A stretch of DNA of 64,000 bases. It comes from Anisodus tanguticus. Its lineage: Eukaryota; Streptophyta; Magnoliopsida; Solanales; Solanaceae. The notes under the pieces are model-generated. The model saw nothing but the letters and a program-made list of their open reading frames with translations, ran no database searches and had not been told where the DNA came from. The stretch is from NCBI GenBank assembly GCA_034509755.1, contig CM067547.1, positions 44,790,859 through 44,854,858 on the forward strand. The letters are read 5' to 3'. Shown here in pieces: positions 47,040 through 59,344 of this stretch (positions are counted from its first letter, which is position 1; every line of letters starts with the position of its first letter). The position numbers and the translations under genes were made by a program.

Positions 47040-49032
47040 ATGAAGCTCCAGCCTTTACTGGCAGCTGTTACTTTTCTTATTCCCGTGCTATCAATATTTC
47101 CTCTAGTTATAGCTGATCTTGATTCCGATAGACAGGCTCTACTCGATTTTGCAGATTCTGTCCCTCATATCCGAAAACTCAACTGGAATGTGGCTCTCCC
47201 TATTTGCAAATCTTGGGCTGGTATAACGTGTAACAAAGATGGAATGAGAGTCATTGCAATCCATCTCCCAGCTGTAGGACTTTTTGGTCCTATCCCAGCT
47301 AATAGTATAGGCAAGTTAGATGCTCTTAAAGTCCTTAGTCTAAGAGCCAATTATCTTAATGGAAGTGTTCCTTCTGATCTCCTTTCAATTCCTTCTCTCC
47401 AATCTGTCTACCTTCAGCATAATAACTTCTCTGGTGATATTCCTGTTTCTTTATCTCCTAGACTTGGTATACTAGATCTCTCCTTTAACTCTTTTACTGG
47501 AGAAATTCCCCCCACGATCAAGGACTTGACGCGATTATCTGTGTTGAACCTACAGTTCAATTCATTGACCGGAGAAATCCCCAGCCTCGACACTCTCAGG
47601 TTAAGTAACCTGAATTTGAGTTACAATATGCTAAATGGATCCGTTCCAAACTCCCTCCAGAAGTTTCCACTTTCATCATTCGCAGGAAACTCTCATTTAT
47701 GTGGGACACCTCTAACTAGTTGTTCCTTGAGTCCGTCACTTTCTCCAGCAGCTGATGGCTCTGAAATCCCTGAAAAACAGAAGGCTGTCCACTCTAAAAA
47801 ACTAAGTACTGGAATCATCGTTGCCATCGCGGTTGTGGCTTCTTTAGTAATGTTTCTCCTAGCTTTAGTAATCTCCTTCTGCTGCTTGAAAAAGAAAGTA
47901 AGTCATAACACTAGCATCATTAAAGAGAAGGTGGCTAATGGGGGAAGGAGTGAGAAACCTGAGGACTTTGGAAGTGGCGTACCAGATGCTGAGAAAAATA
48001 AGTTGGTGTTTTTTGAAGGTTGCTCTTACAGCTTCAATCTGGAGGATCTTCTTAGAGCTTCTGCTGAGGTTCTTGGTAAAGGGAGTTATGGAACAGCTTA
48101 CAAAGCTGTCTTGGATGAGGCAACAATTGTGGTAGTGAAACGGCTGAGAGAAGTAGGGGTTGCTAAAAAAGAGTTTGAACAGCATATGGATATTGTTGGA
48201 AGAGCTGGCAGGCACCCTAATATTGTCCCACTCCGCGCATATTATTATTCCAAGGATGAGAAACTTCTTGTTAATGAATACATGCCTGCTGGTAGCTTGT
48301 CAGCCGCCTTGCATGGTATAATTGCTAACCTTGATTTTTATTGCACATTATTCATATTTTAGGCTTTAGCTTTAACACAATCTATAATGAATGACAGGTA
48401 ATAGAGGTATTGGAAGAACTCCACTAGATTGGGATACAAGATTGAAGATATCTCTAGGAGCAGCAAAAGGAATTTCCCACATCCACACTGAAGGTGGCGT
48501 GAAATTTACTCATGGAAACATCAAGTCCTCCAATGTACTCCTCACAAGAGATCTAGATGGCTGCATTTCTGATTTTGGGTTAACACCTCTGATGAACTAC
48601 ATATCATATAAGTATAGGTGTGCTGGTTACCGCGCTCCAGAAGTGATTGAAACACGGAAAGGGACACAAAAGTCCGATGTTTATAGCTTTGGAGTGTTGC
48701 TCCTTGAGATGCTGACAGGCAAATCCCCTCTCCCATTATCAGGGCAGGATGAGGTAGTTGATTTGCCTAGGTGGGTGCGGTCAGTTGTTAGGGAGGAATG
48801 GACTGCTGAAGTTTTCGACGTAGAGCTTTTGAAGTACCAGAATATTGAAGAAGAGATGGTGCAGATGCTTCAGATCGGTCTCGCTTGTGTAGCAAAGGTG
48901 CCTGATATGAGACCTGCTATGGGAGAAGTGGCTAGAATGATTGAAGAAATTCGACAACCAGAAGGGGAAACGACGAGGCCTTCCTCTGAGGACAACAGGT
49001 CTAAGGACTCTAATGCACAAACCCCTGAATGA
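47040..49032 (+). CDS. LRR receptor-like kinase, class III, probable pseudokinase
   Basis: Two exons, 47040-48315 and 48398-49032, joined through a split GGT codon with GT-AG borders, give 636 residues, the usual size for the group. Residues 1-25 form a signal peptide. The LRR N-terminal domain (about 26-65, ending SWAGITCNKDG) is followed by about five LRRs (to about 205). A single membrane span lies at about 258-282, followed by CCLKKK. The kinase domain starts near 345 with GKGSYGTAY, and the ATP lysine is K367 in VVVKRL. The catalytic loop reads FTHGNIKSSN (464-466 HGN in place of HRD), while DFG (484-486) and the APE-type motif APEV are kept. This pattern is known for class III kinases such as the Arabidopsis At5g58300 type, described as probable inactive kinases. 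It likely acts at the plasma membrane as a signalling scaffold. No lesion seen. Confidence 0.95.
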
Positions 49033-49450
49033 AAAATACAGTTTTTAGTAATTCAGCTTTCAATTCTAGATTAAGTTAAGAATGCAATTTATCTCCATTG
49101 CCACCATTTGCATGTTCTTGGACATATAAGTGCTTTTTTATTTTGATGTTATATCCTGTTCTGGCCTCTGTAGAAATTTATCAGCTCAACATAAATGAGA
49201 ACCTTTGTTTTTCTATTTTTGAATCTTCCTATCTCTATTTTTAGATGTTTGTTTTTTCCCCACCAAGTTGGCAAGAAGCTAAGACAATGCACCACTGCAC
49301 CTTGTGCAATGTTAAGGCAGAAGTGTGAAATTATAATAATTAGATCTTAATTGTTTTTAACAAAAATAATGTATATACATTCACAAGGATTAAATTTGAG
49401 AAAGAGAAAAGCAGGTAAATTTGAATGTATTTGTTGACGCTTTTTTTTGG
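49033..49450. other. 3' flank of the receptor kinase gene
   Basis: Probable 3' UTR followed by AT-rich DNA; no other feature. Confidence 0.5.
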
Positions 49451-50700
49451 TGTAACGACTCGTTCGGTCGTTTTTGGGTTAACACTCTATCTTGACCAAA
49501 TCACCCCTCCCGTAGACTATTTTTGGGGTTTGTGACTTGCGGGGATGGGTGGCACGGTTCCCGAGGTGAGTTAGATAGGTTTCGGGGAGAAAAAAATCTA
49601 AGTTTGAAGTTTTGAAATGGTGAGTTGACTTTTGGGTAAATGGGTTCCTTTCTAAATTTGTCGCTTCGGTAGGTCCGGAGCGTCATTTATGACTTAGTCG
49701 ACTCGTTGTTTTGCTTCCCGAGGCGTCGGTTATGTTTTGAGTACTTATTTGCTAAATTGTGAAGTTTGGGAAATTTGGGGGAGTTTTGTAGAAAAACGAG
49801 TCTTAGCATCGTCTGATGGGTATTCCGAGGACGCGAGCAAGTTTGTAGCATCGTTTACAGTCAGGTAGCATATTTGGTTTGTATCTAGGAGGTCCATATG
49901 GTGTTGGGTTGAAAATTTGGGAAATGACTTTTGTTTTTGTTTTGGCGTGACGTACTTGCGGATGGGTAGCCACACCTGCACATCCACTTCTGCGGAAGTT
50001 GGTGCGCAGATGTGAGGAACACTTGGGACGGGGGAGGTCGCATCTGCGGTGGGTTGAGCGTAGATGCGGCCTCCGCATCTGCAAAAAACCCTTGCCCTTG
50101 TGCATTTTGGATAGTTAAGTGACGACCGCTCCTACGACCTCATCTTCAAAGATGCATGGCCACTTCTGTGAGAAAATATCCGCAAAAGCGGGATCGTTGG
50201 TCAGAATTATCTTAAAACCCCATTTTCAACCTAGACTCTTTATTTTACAATTTTAGGAGCATTGGAGCTCGATTTTGGGCGAAATGAAGAAGGTTTTTCA
50301 AGATTTTCCTTTGGGTAAGCTTTTTACCTTGGTTTTATGATTATACTCATGTCTAGTTAATGAATTCATGTTTCTAATCAAATTTTGAAAATAAGTATGT
50401 GGGTGAGAACCCTAAAATTGAACCTTTGAATTTTCTTCAATAAAGATAAATGGTAAAGTATTTACTTGTTTATGAATGAGGGACCTATTTCTAACTTCAA
50501 TTTTGGTTTCTAATTCATAATTTCCAACTTAGATTTTTGGGTTGACACAAAGTGGGTTTTTGAATAAATTCTTGGAATGGGAGGTTCAATTGGAACTAGC
50601 AATCCATGAAACTTAGGATTATGACTATTTGGAGTATAAGTAAAGTGTTTTCAACTTAAAGTTTCAATTTTGACATCGTGAGCCAGGAGTCACTTTTGGG
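49451..50700 (+). repeat. Ty3/Gypsy-type LTR-like remnant
   Basis: Begins TGTAACGACTCGTTCGGTCG, a typical start of long Gypsy LTRs, and shares phrases with 3868-5725 (GGTCCGGAGCGT.ATTTATGAC). It contains several GCATCTGCGG-like inverted and direct phrases at about 49970-50090. The right end is not defined and no coding part follows. Confidence 0.5.
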
Positions 50701-51117
50701 GTCTCGTTTTAGATTTCACTTGAAAGCATGACATGACTTTGTGATTGTCTTTAGAATGGTAGGTTAACGTAGAATCTATAATATTTAGACTTAAAATTTG
50801 TTATGCTACCTCCACATGTCCTATTCTAATTTAGTCTCTAGACTAATAAACTAACTTTTGGAATACTCACTAGAATATAAAGAAATAATATACACATACT
50901 TTACGCACAAAAGCTTTTACCCCTTTACACGTGCAAGAGAAAATGAAAGTTTCTAGACAAAAGCTTGACAATTGTGCATTGATCTTGCCAAATCATTGCT
51001 CGAATATGATCTTTTATAAAGAAATGGACGGTTCATTAATTAGGTAAGAATTAAATTAGCTTCATCAAGAAAGAATAAAATAATTTATCTTTTTTATCTA
51101 ATTTTATATTTGCATAT
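50701..51117. other. Intergenic sequence
   Basis: AT-rich; may include the tail of the Gypsy-type LTR. Nothing recognised. Confidence 0.4.
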
Positions 51118-51694
51118 TGTATACGGTGAAAATCGGAATGACACGTGGCAAGGTTGAAATGTGAAGTTTGAGGTAAATGGGTAAGTTCTGAGATGGATAC
51201 GATTTGACAATGATGTGAGACATCAATTGAGATGAGTTTGAATACGATCGAATAGCACCAGGTGGAATTATGGAGGCTTTCAACGCATATCCGTTTCGGA
51301 TATGACGCTAGCCGTTACTTTTTAGTTATTAAGAGGTCATTATTAGCATTGATGACATTTAATTTGAGAGAAAATCTCGGGTTTTAATGCCTTTAATTCA
51401 TAGTTATAAAAGGAATCCAACTTTCATGTTGGAAGGGCATCTCATTCTCACAATTTGTACTTTCAAGCTTAAACTTATAGATATTCTATTCATTTGCTCT
51501 CATTTTTGGTCTATATCCGAAGTTACTTCATTAAGGTCAGGACCAACCTTACTCAGAGGATTCATCCGAATCCAAGACAGCCCAGGCTAATTTCTTACTT
51601 ATTATTATTATTATTATTTATGTTTGTTACTTATTCTTAGTTATTCATCATCTTATATTACGAATCAGTCCACATATCCTTAAAACCACTAACA
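51118..51694 (+). repeat. 5' LTR of element D (577 bp)
   Basis: Opens TGTATACGGTGAAAATCGG and closes CCACTAACA. It contains TATAAAAGG at 51415-51423 and a short (TTA)n run near 51597-51618 that the right LTR largely lacks. Confidence 0.8.
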
Positions 51695-52329
51695 GAAAAA
51701 TATTTTATGTTCGAGTTAAAAATATCAAAAGGAAAAGGGAAAGATACGAATTTAACTAAGAGAATTTAGAAAATATACACGGTTGGATACGTGCATCCCT
51801 TCATTAATAAGGCACTTCCATGAGACCTCTTTCATTTTGTCCTTATTAGACTTTGATATCAAAGGCCTCAGATAGCTCGCAACCCCGACTGGACGAGACA
51901 GAAAATTGGTGTCTTAAAAAAAAGGGTTGTAGTCCTTAGCCTATTTAGATTTATACTCGGAGCCAGGAACACATTCACTAGCTTGGATGGGAAGAAGAGT
52001 GATTCCTCAGGGTCGGGGAAGATGAGGAGAGATTTTGAGAAATTGGTATATGAGCAAATTCGGAAGAGTTAATCGGAGATACCTGGTTCGCAGCTTCACT
52101 AAAAAGATGATCGAAGTCATCTTGCCCGAAGTTGGGGATTAGTGTTGATGATTATTCGAGCGGAGGATTTGAAGCCCTTGGTCTCTTTAACAATGGACAT
52201 TCCTTACGTTGTTTTGTCATCATCTTCAATGATGATGGTTATTTGTTCAGAAGGATGTGGCAGGAGTTGGCATGGTGCTGAAAGGTGGCATCCGTAGTTT
52301 TGGTTTCCTTGAATTCGTTAGCCACCTTC

Positions 52330-53526
52330 TTACAGGATTATTTTCCTCTTTGGAGGAGCGAGTGATACCTTGGGGGGTTTTGTTGATTTTTTCTTCTTTG
52401 GTACTTGGGCAATGCGGCGAGCAGATGTGGTCGAGTCAAGTACCAGGTTGGTAGGAATCGGGGGGACTAGAGATGTCCTCAAGAGAGAGGAGCCTTTTGG
52501 CAGACCTAGGCATTGGAAGAACAAAAAAAAAATGAGAATACGCGCGTGAAGAAGTAACGATGAAGGATGAGTCAGGCAAATACTAACCATGGTTTTGAGC
52601 TTCCCGTCGGTCTTTGGAAATACTTTTCCATGACCGATCTTTGTGCGGACAAAAAACTTATAATTTTTTGGACCCATTCGTGAAGGGTCGTGATAGTAGC
52701 CGAAATCCATGGGGTAGCTGAAAAAAGTAACGAAAAAAAATTTAAAACAAAAAACAGTCAAAGGCGTTATAGAAAATCAAGGAGAATAGTTTTACTTACA
52801 GGCTAAATTTCATATCTCCAGAAAGGGCATAAATCTCTCCAGAATGATTTCAACAGTGGGAACTGCTATAAAATGCTCTATCTAGCCTCTATCTCGGCCT
52901 TCATCGACGCTGGAAATGATGGAAAAGTTTCCTCGCTTGGATATTTAGACGATCCCACCACGGGAAAACTTCGGAACATATAAATGGATTAAAATGATCT
53001 AAGGTAAAATCAAGTTTGACCTTCTTGGCCAAGAGTTGGAGGCAAGCAACGACCCTCCAGACGGACGGACGAACCAATTTGTGTAAGACACAAGTTATAT
53101 ATATGTTTTGCACATTTCTAGAATCACATCGTCTATCGAAGGGTCAAGCTTGAGAGTGAAGGGGTAGGTGTAAACATTGGAATATCCTGGCCTGTGGGTG
53201 AAGATATCGTCATTAGGGCTAGGGATGACAATTTTGGAGTGATCTTTCCAACCGCATTCGGTCCGAACTTTGCCAATAATGGAAGGATTGATGGAAGTCG
53301 GATAATTCTTTGCCATTTCACCCCGGTCATTTTTGGAAGTGGCGGCACGAACGGAGAATTCATTGTCGAAGCAAAACGTGGATGGGATCATGTCAAAGGC
53401 TCTAGGCTCAGAGGCAGCCTGAGTTTCAGAAGATTCGCCGATGCTGGCAGCTTCGGTGGTGGTCGATAGAGACGAAGGTGATGGTAAGGAGTTCCTTGAA
53501 GAAGAATGGGTGAAAGTTTTTGCCAT
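52330..53526 (-). pseudogene. Antisense ORF of element D (transposase_28/Gypsy-type ORF family), broken
   Basis: The minus-strand frame opens at the ATG ending at 53526 with a Ser/Thr-rich start. It then contains RPGYSNVYTYPFTLKLDPSI, followed after a frameshift near 53100 by CVLHKLVRPSVWRVVACLQL. Farther on are MDFGYYHDPSRMGPKNYKFF and a Lys/Pro-rich end (52330-52761). The order (YPFTL, SVWRVV, a Leu-rich segment, then a basic tail) recalls the plant protein family annotated as putative gypsy-type transposon (PF04195), a family reported as antisense extra ORF in Tat retrotransposons. Function unknown. A frameshift and stops break it. The family match is from memory. Confidence 0.6.
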
Positions 53527-53934
53527 AATAATGAAAGTAAGAGAAGTTTTTGATGGTTTTATTGAACGAAAAAGAGTTGAAGATCAAGTAGGGATGAAGA
53601 TTCAATAGAACATATGAACAAGAAGAGGAGTTTTGGGAGGAAAGTTTGCAGAAGGATGGAGTGGAGAAGTAAGAAAGGGTTTTATAAAGCCTCAATCATC
53701 ATGCTTAAAATATACGAGTAGATGAGGTGGTTCAATTAGATGATACGTGTCCGAAATTTTAGAAGGATGGGGCGTGAGTCAGACTATGGAGAAGATGAAG
53801 CGTTTCATTTTTTTGCTTCTTTCGGAGTAATTTAAAAAGAAAATTTCAAGAGAAAACAATGAAGGAATCATTTCCACTTCTTGTCACTTCAGTAAACATT
53901 GATCCGAAAAATATGGGGACTATCTATATACGGT

Positions 53935-54497
53935 GAAATTCGGAATGACACGGGACAAGGTTGAAATGTAAAGCTCGAGGTAGATGGATAAGTTCTGAGC
54001 TGATTATGATTTGGCACGGAGGTGAGGCAGCAGTTAAGACGAGTTAGGATACGACCGAATCAGTTGACACCGGGTGGAATTCTGGAGGCTTCCAATGCAT
54101 ATCCATTCGGATATGGCTCCAGTCGTTACTCTTTAGTCATTAAGAGGTCATTATTAGCATTGATGACATTTAATTTGAGAGGGAATCTCGAGTTTTAATG
54201 CCTTTAATTCACAATTATAAAAGGAGTCCAACCTTCATGTTGGAAGGGCATCTCATTCTCACAATTTGTACTTTCAAGCTTAAACTTACATATATTCTAT
54301 TCATTTTCTCTCATTTATGGTCTATAACCGAAGTTACTTCATTAAGGCCCGGACCAACCTTACTCAGAGGATTCATTCGAATCCAAGGCAGCGCAGACTA
54401 ATTTCTTACTTATTATTGTTTTTGTTTGCTTAATTATTATTAGTTGTTCATCATTTTATAATACGAATCAGTCCAAGTATCCTTAAAATCACTAACA
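53935..54497 (+). repeat. 3' LTR of element D (563 bp)
   Basis: Begins TATATACGGTGAAATTCGG (the expected TG reads TA) and ends TCACTAACA. It contains TATAAAAGG at 54216-54224. Preceded by a purine-rich tract. Confidence 0.8.
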
Positions 54498-56405
54498 AAT
54501 TCAACTGTAATTTGGCACCATCTCTATTCTCTGTAGAATCTCTTGATGAATACCAGTGCCAACATATTGTAAGAAATAGAATCTCAAGACCATCTCTTTG
54601 ATAACATCAAGTGTTGTAGAACTCATATAGTTCGGTAGCTCGTCATGGAGATTTATTTATCTCTCCAGTTTTGAGTGTGTTCTTAATAGTTATATAACAC
54701 TCATAAACGCAAGATATACCCTTTTTTTTTGGAGAAGGAGAGCGCATATGATTTTCTTTTTTAGCTTACACAGAAACTCCCTCTTGAATGCCTTTTTCCC
54801 AAATAAATAGAGTAGATTAAGTCTAAAAGAATATATAGGAATATAATTCTATTTAGCATCAGTGCACCACATACACAAATAAAAGAAAAAGAGGACTAAT
54901 AAGATTTTAAAAGAATTAAGCAATTATAATAAGGGATCAAGTTCACAAACTAATTATGCACAACTCTGATGTTATTAAATAGTGAATAATTATATAGTCA
55001 ATAAAAATACAATGACAGTTACATAAATATTGCGACACCAAACTCAAAAATTAGCTTCACTATTTAGTATAATTGTGATCTTTAGTTTTAAAAGTTTTTA
55101 CATTAAAATTATTAATAATTCGTATTATGTACTATTGTCATGTTTTTTATTTTTATCTCCTTACTTTAAGGGTAGGTTGAACATGTATGAAAAACTCAAC
55201 TTTTAAGAGAATAACTATCTTCAGTATCCTTACCGGCCCCTTATACTTTTTCTTTAATATCTTATGGGTTGAAATCAAAGAATATACTATAGATTAGTAA
55301 ATTCTTTCTGTAATTATTTATTTAGAGCGTTCTATTCTATATGTCAAAGACAGTATTCCTGTCTCATTTTTGTCATTTCAGAGTCTTCTTATCTATGCAT
55401 TACTAATAGTGTACATATATTTGATGTTGCATACAATAATACATATACTATAATCTTTCATAAGTTGGCAGGTATTATATTTTTTTTATCAGGATGTCAC
55501 CGAAGGAACTGCAGGTATTATTTGTCCATCATATTAACTACTATATGGCAAACCAAATACGAGTATTAAAATTTGGGCAAGAGTTAGTTAGTTATGTTAA
55601 AACCACCAACTCAGGAAGGCCGTTATTCCTTGGGGTAACAGAGCAACGTCTCCTATGGTCTTCTTTCATTCTCCACAAATTTTTCATCTGAGTTTTTTCT
55701 GTTTCTGATCACCATTTTCGCCGCAATCTGTTGAATTAGCAAAGACTTCCGCTTTCATTGGTCTAAAGGTAAATATACATATATTTTTATCTTCTCTCTA
55801 CATATTCCATAATTTCTTGTCAATACTATTGATCTGCTGAGATATCCTCAAAAACTCATGTTACAATGGCAGATTATTATACTTACCTTTTCGAGGGGTT
55901 AATTTATCCATGTTCTTCTGTTTCTGGGTATAGGGTATGAGTTAATCTCCATGCATGCATGTGTCTCGTTGTGATTAACTTATAATCCGTTAGATCAACT
56001 TAGAAGGGCATGCATTGAGAATGAACATATTGCCCTTTAATTTAATGAAAGGCAAATGGAGCAGAGGATGAATATTGGTTAATTAGTATAATCTTCTCTA
56101 TTGATCAGAAAAAGGCGCCGCTGGGATAAAGTTGATCAAAGCAAGTAATCTTTGGTTTGGTGTATCTAGACAGACATTTAAACATAGAAGAACGTCATTC
56201 AAGGCTTTGATCAAAGTTCCCCGCTAGAAATTGATCTTTTTCATCTCATCGTCTGTATTATGGCTTATTGTGAATTTAGTGGAAATATATTTGCATATAT
56301 GAATGAGTTTTATTCAACATTGAACAAGCATGACTTCTGACAGAATTTCCTACTTGTAGGCCACTGTTGAAGTTCTTTCAGTAGGGTTCAGTTGCCCACC
56401 CCCTC
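54498..56405 (+). other. Upstream region and probable 5' leader of the thioredoxin gene
   Basis: AT-rich DNA to about 55600. A pyrimidine-rich leader-like stretch (about 55640-55768) ends in a good donor, AAAG/GTAAATAT. A matching acceptor CTACTTGTAG near 56359 would splice it 46 bp before the thioredoxin ATG. CATGCATGCATG at about 55950 lies within this possible intron. All inferred from sequence only. Confidence 0.45.
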
Positions 56406-59344
56406 ATGGGGCAGTGCTGGACTAAGGTAATGTATGCAAACAGCTCATTTAAATTTCATTCCCATTTTTGTTAGTCTTTTACTCTTTTTCTTCTTAGTTT
56501 TTCTTTTCCTCACCCTATTTGGTTGATAATTTCTAGTCCTCTGTTTGAATGGCTGTGGTATGTTCTTCAGTCTCATCCTTGTCTATCACTTCTCTTCTTT
56601 TTTTCTCTCTCTCCACTATCTAGGAGAAATGTGTGTGTGTGTGTGTGTGTTTATCTTTTAACACTTGGCCAGGATTTAGACTTCAGGTGACTAACACATC
56701 ATTTTAGTGTTTAAGGTCCAACTTTAGCAAAATCACCTTGTTCTTGTAGCAGCCTTGCCTCATTTTTGTACTAGTAATTAGACCAGTAAATCCCTTGAAG
56801 AGACATACTTGTGAACACTGAGTACCAAAACTATTTTTTGGCAAGTCATAAAATTTTGTCAAATGGAATTAAATTTCCTCCCATCTTCCTAAGCTTTGAT
56901 GTGCAAGATTACCCGGTGTCTGTACGTGCCGGTGGGAGGTAGATTTGGTTGATTAGTTGGAGTGCGTGCAAGTTGACCTGGACACTACCGTTATCTGAAT
57001 TTTAAAAGAAAAAGAGTACAACAATAACAACAACATACGCAGTGAAATCCCACAAAAGACCCTCGGCATAAGAACAAGCAATCCAAAGCAGTACTAAAAA
57101 GAAATAACAGTAACGAATAAGCCATGTCAAAATACTATAAAAAAACATAATCAAAGTACAAGAAACAACAAATAGCAGTAGAAATCGAAGAACAAGAAAC
57201 TACAAAAGTAATTCTATGACTACTAGTATGAAAGGATAAGCGGGACAACGCTCAACTACCTACTAACTTTCTACCATAATCCGTGTCCTCCATAACCTCC
57301 TAACTGAGGTCATGTCCTCGGTAAGCTGGAGCTGCGCCATGTCCTGTCTAATCACCTCTCTCCAGGACTTCTTCTGCCTACCTCTACTTCTCCTGAAATC
57401 GTCCATAGCCAACCTCTCACACCTCTACACTGGGACATCCGTGCATCTCCTCTTCACATGACCAAACCATCTACAGTCTCGCTTCCCGCATCTTGTCCTC
57501 CACCGAGGCCACTCCCACTTTGTCCCGGATATCGTCATTTCTAATCTTATCTCTCCTAGAATGCCCACTCATCCATCACAGCATTCTCATTTCCGCAACT
57601 TTCATCTTCTGAAGGTGAGAGTTCTTGACTGACCAACACCCCACCTCATACAATATAGTTGATCTAACCACCACTGTATAACTTGCCTTTTAATTTTGGT
57701 GGTGGCACCTTCTTGTCACACAAGACTCCTGATGTGAGCCGTCATTTCATCTACCCTGCACCAATACTATGTGTGACATTATCGTCAGTAACAAATTTGT
57801 GATATATTGAAGATTCTCCATGCTCCAGGAGGATACTTGCTGGTCTTGAATGGGAGGCTCAGAACTAATCTGAACTACGCTTGTTTGGACTTTGGAGCCA
57901 ACAATTTTGTCACCAGATTAGTTTATTGTCCTAAATTGCTTATGAGTTCTATGCTTGTGTTTGGCCCGTCTTGACTTCTAATCCAATTTAGATATTGAAT
58001 ACTCTTCTGGTCTTTTGATAAACTTATGCTAGACTGTATTATCCGTCCATCGACAATATCCAATTGGAAGAAGTATAGAACTCTTTGCTCGAAAATTCTC
58101 TCACTTGCATTTACATTCCAAGGATAGGAACTACTTGATACATCTAATGTAGGACAAGATGACTTTTGTCGAATTATATCTTTAGATTTGGAACGGTTTC
58201 CACATATCCATCTCTGCTGCTCCTTTTGGTGTTTCATCCCTTTTTCCTTCCTATGTTTGTGTTCAGTTGGCAAATTACTTGCCTTAGTTGGAAGTTCTTC
58301 ACTTCTTTCTTAGAGTAATGGTCTAACCCTTCTTTCCCAATCTCCCCTGCTTGTGTTTGTTGTATTCATGAGAAAGATAAGTAGGATAACTGTGTTTCTG
58401 TTGATGATTCAGAATCGGTTACTTAGATTTGTGATTTCGTGCAGGTATGCAGTCAAGAGAACAATGATGTCCCTCCCACTTCTGAGCTTGCTGGTGGAAA
58501 TGTTTGCCTTGTGAAATCAATGGAGAAGTGGGAAGAAAAGATGTCTGAAGCCAATAACAGTGGCAAGATCGTAAGTTTCCTTATCAATATTGGCTTTCTG
58601 CCCTTGTCTTTATTCTTTTCCTATTTTGTATCCAGATACACGCTATAGCTTAGTCATAGCAGCACAAAACCTTAGTTTTAAAATGTCAGTTAGCATTATC
58701 AGTTTCATGATCCAGCGTCATGTTTCATCTGCATATTTACTTCACACAACCTGCAAATATGTCGAATCAAAATCACCCTCCCCTTTTCCCTTTTACTGGT
58801 TAGTTGTGCATTTGTGCTCTCGTCGAATAATACTTTTCCGTTCTTCTTTGTAGGCGGTGGTAAATTTCAGTGCGTCATGGTGTAACCCCTGTAGAGCAGC
58901 AGCACCAGGCTATCGTGAACTTGCTAATAAATACACTTCAATGATATTTCTAACCGTGGACGTGGATGAGTTAGCTGTAAGTTTCCAATTTCTTCTACTC
59001 ATTTGTCTTTTATTTGCAAGAAGTCAGTTTATAGCATCCTTAGTTATGATACCTACCCCTACTATGCTGTTTTTTCATATTACAACTATTTAAATGTATG
59101 GACTTGATATAGGCATCTCCTGCTAACATGCTAGAAGCAACCATCTCCTCTAAACATTGTCAAATGTTAAACTATTGGTCATGGCTTGATGCAGGAGTTA
59201 AGTACTTCGTTGGACATAAAAGCTACTCCAACATTCATTCTCTTTAGAGATGGCCGTCAATTGGACAAACTAGTAGGCGGCAACAAGCAAGAGCTCCAAA
59301 AGAAGTTGATGAATCTCGCAGAGTCTACAAGGTCCCCGGGTTGA
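56406..59344 (+). CDS. Thioredoxin h, membrane-anchored type (TRXH9-like)
   Basis: Four exons, all phase 0 with GT-AG borders: 56406-56426, 58445-58570, 58854-58976 and 59195-59344, giving 139 residues, the length of Arabidopsis Trx h9 (about 140). The tiny first exon encodes MGQCWTK. Gly2 and Cys4 are the N-myristoylation and palmitoylation positions known in this subgroup, so the protein probably sits on the plasma membrane. It reduces disulfides of partner proteins using electrons from NADPH-thioredoxin reductase. The active site is SASWCNPCRAA (Cys59 and Cys62), with Asn where Gly or Pro is usual. The cis-proline loop KATPTF (Pro102), FLTVDVDEL and the GGNKQELQKKL helix are all present. 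The first exon was chosen for its ATG, its donor and the MGxC match. Intron 1 (2.0 kb) holds an inverted LINE fragment. No lesion seen. Confidence 0.92.
57000..57770 (-). mobile_element. RTE-type LINE 3' fragment in thioredoxin intron 1
   Basis: On the minus strand frames read EMRMLRWMSGHSRRDKIRN, VGVASVEDKMREARLRWFGH and SRGRQKKSWREVIRQDMAQ, the familiar C-terminus of plant RTE LINE ORF2. The 3' end (ATTTCACTGCGTATGTTGTT followed by an imperfect TTG tail) is near 57015-57060. Only the last few hundred bp of the element remain, with stops. Confidence 0.87.

Larger units (their letters stand above)
51118..54497 (+). mobile_element. Non-autonomous LTR element D with antisense ORF
   Basis: Two similar LTRs (51118-51694 and 53935-54497) enclose 2.2 kb with no reverse transcriptase or integrase. 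Orientation is set by TATAAAAGG boxes in both LTRs and by a purine tract ATATGGGGAC just before the right LTR. The only coding trace lies on the opposite strand. Tat-lineage Gypsy elements are known to carry extra antisense ORFs near the 3' LTR, so D is best read as a Tat-derived deletion product. A flanking duplication is not evident (CATAT versus AATTC). Confidence 0.7.

Noticed and set aside
52257..52454. A short plus-strand frame inside element D
   Set aside because: It lies opposite the antisense ORF, resembles no family and is an expected shadow frame.
51113..54502. A target duplication for element D
   Set aside because: The 5 bp on either side (CATAT and AATTC) do not match. Recombination between copies, or a wrong boundary, remains possible.
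55494..55691. A 65-codon plus-strand open frame upstream of the thioredoxin gene
   Set aside because: It matches no family I know. It overlaps a stretch that reads better as untranslated leader with a splice donor near 55769, and lies in AT-rich DNA.
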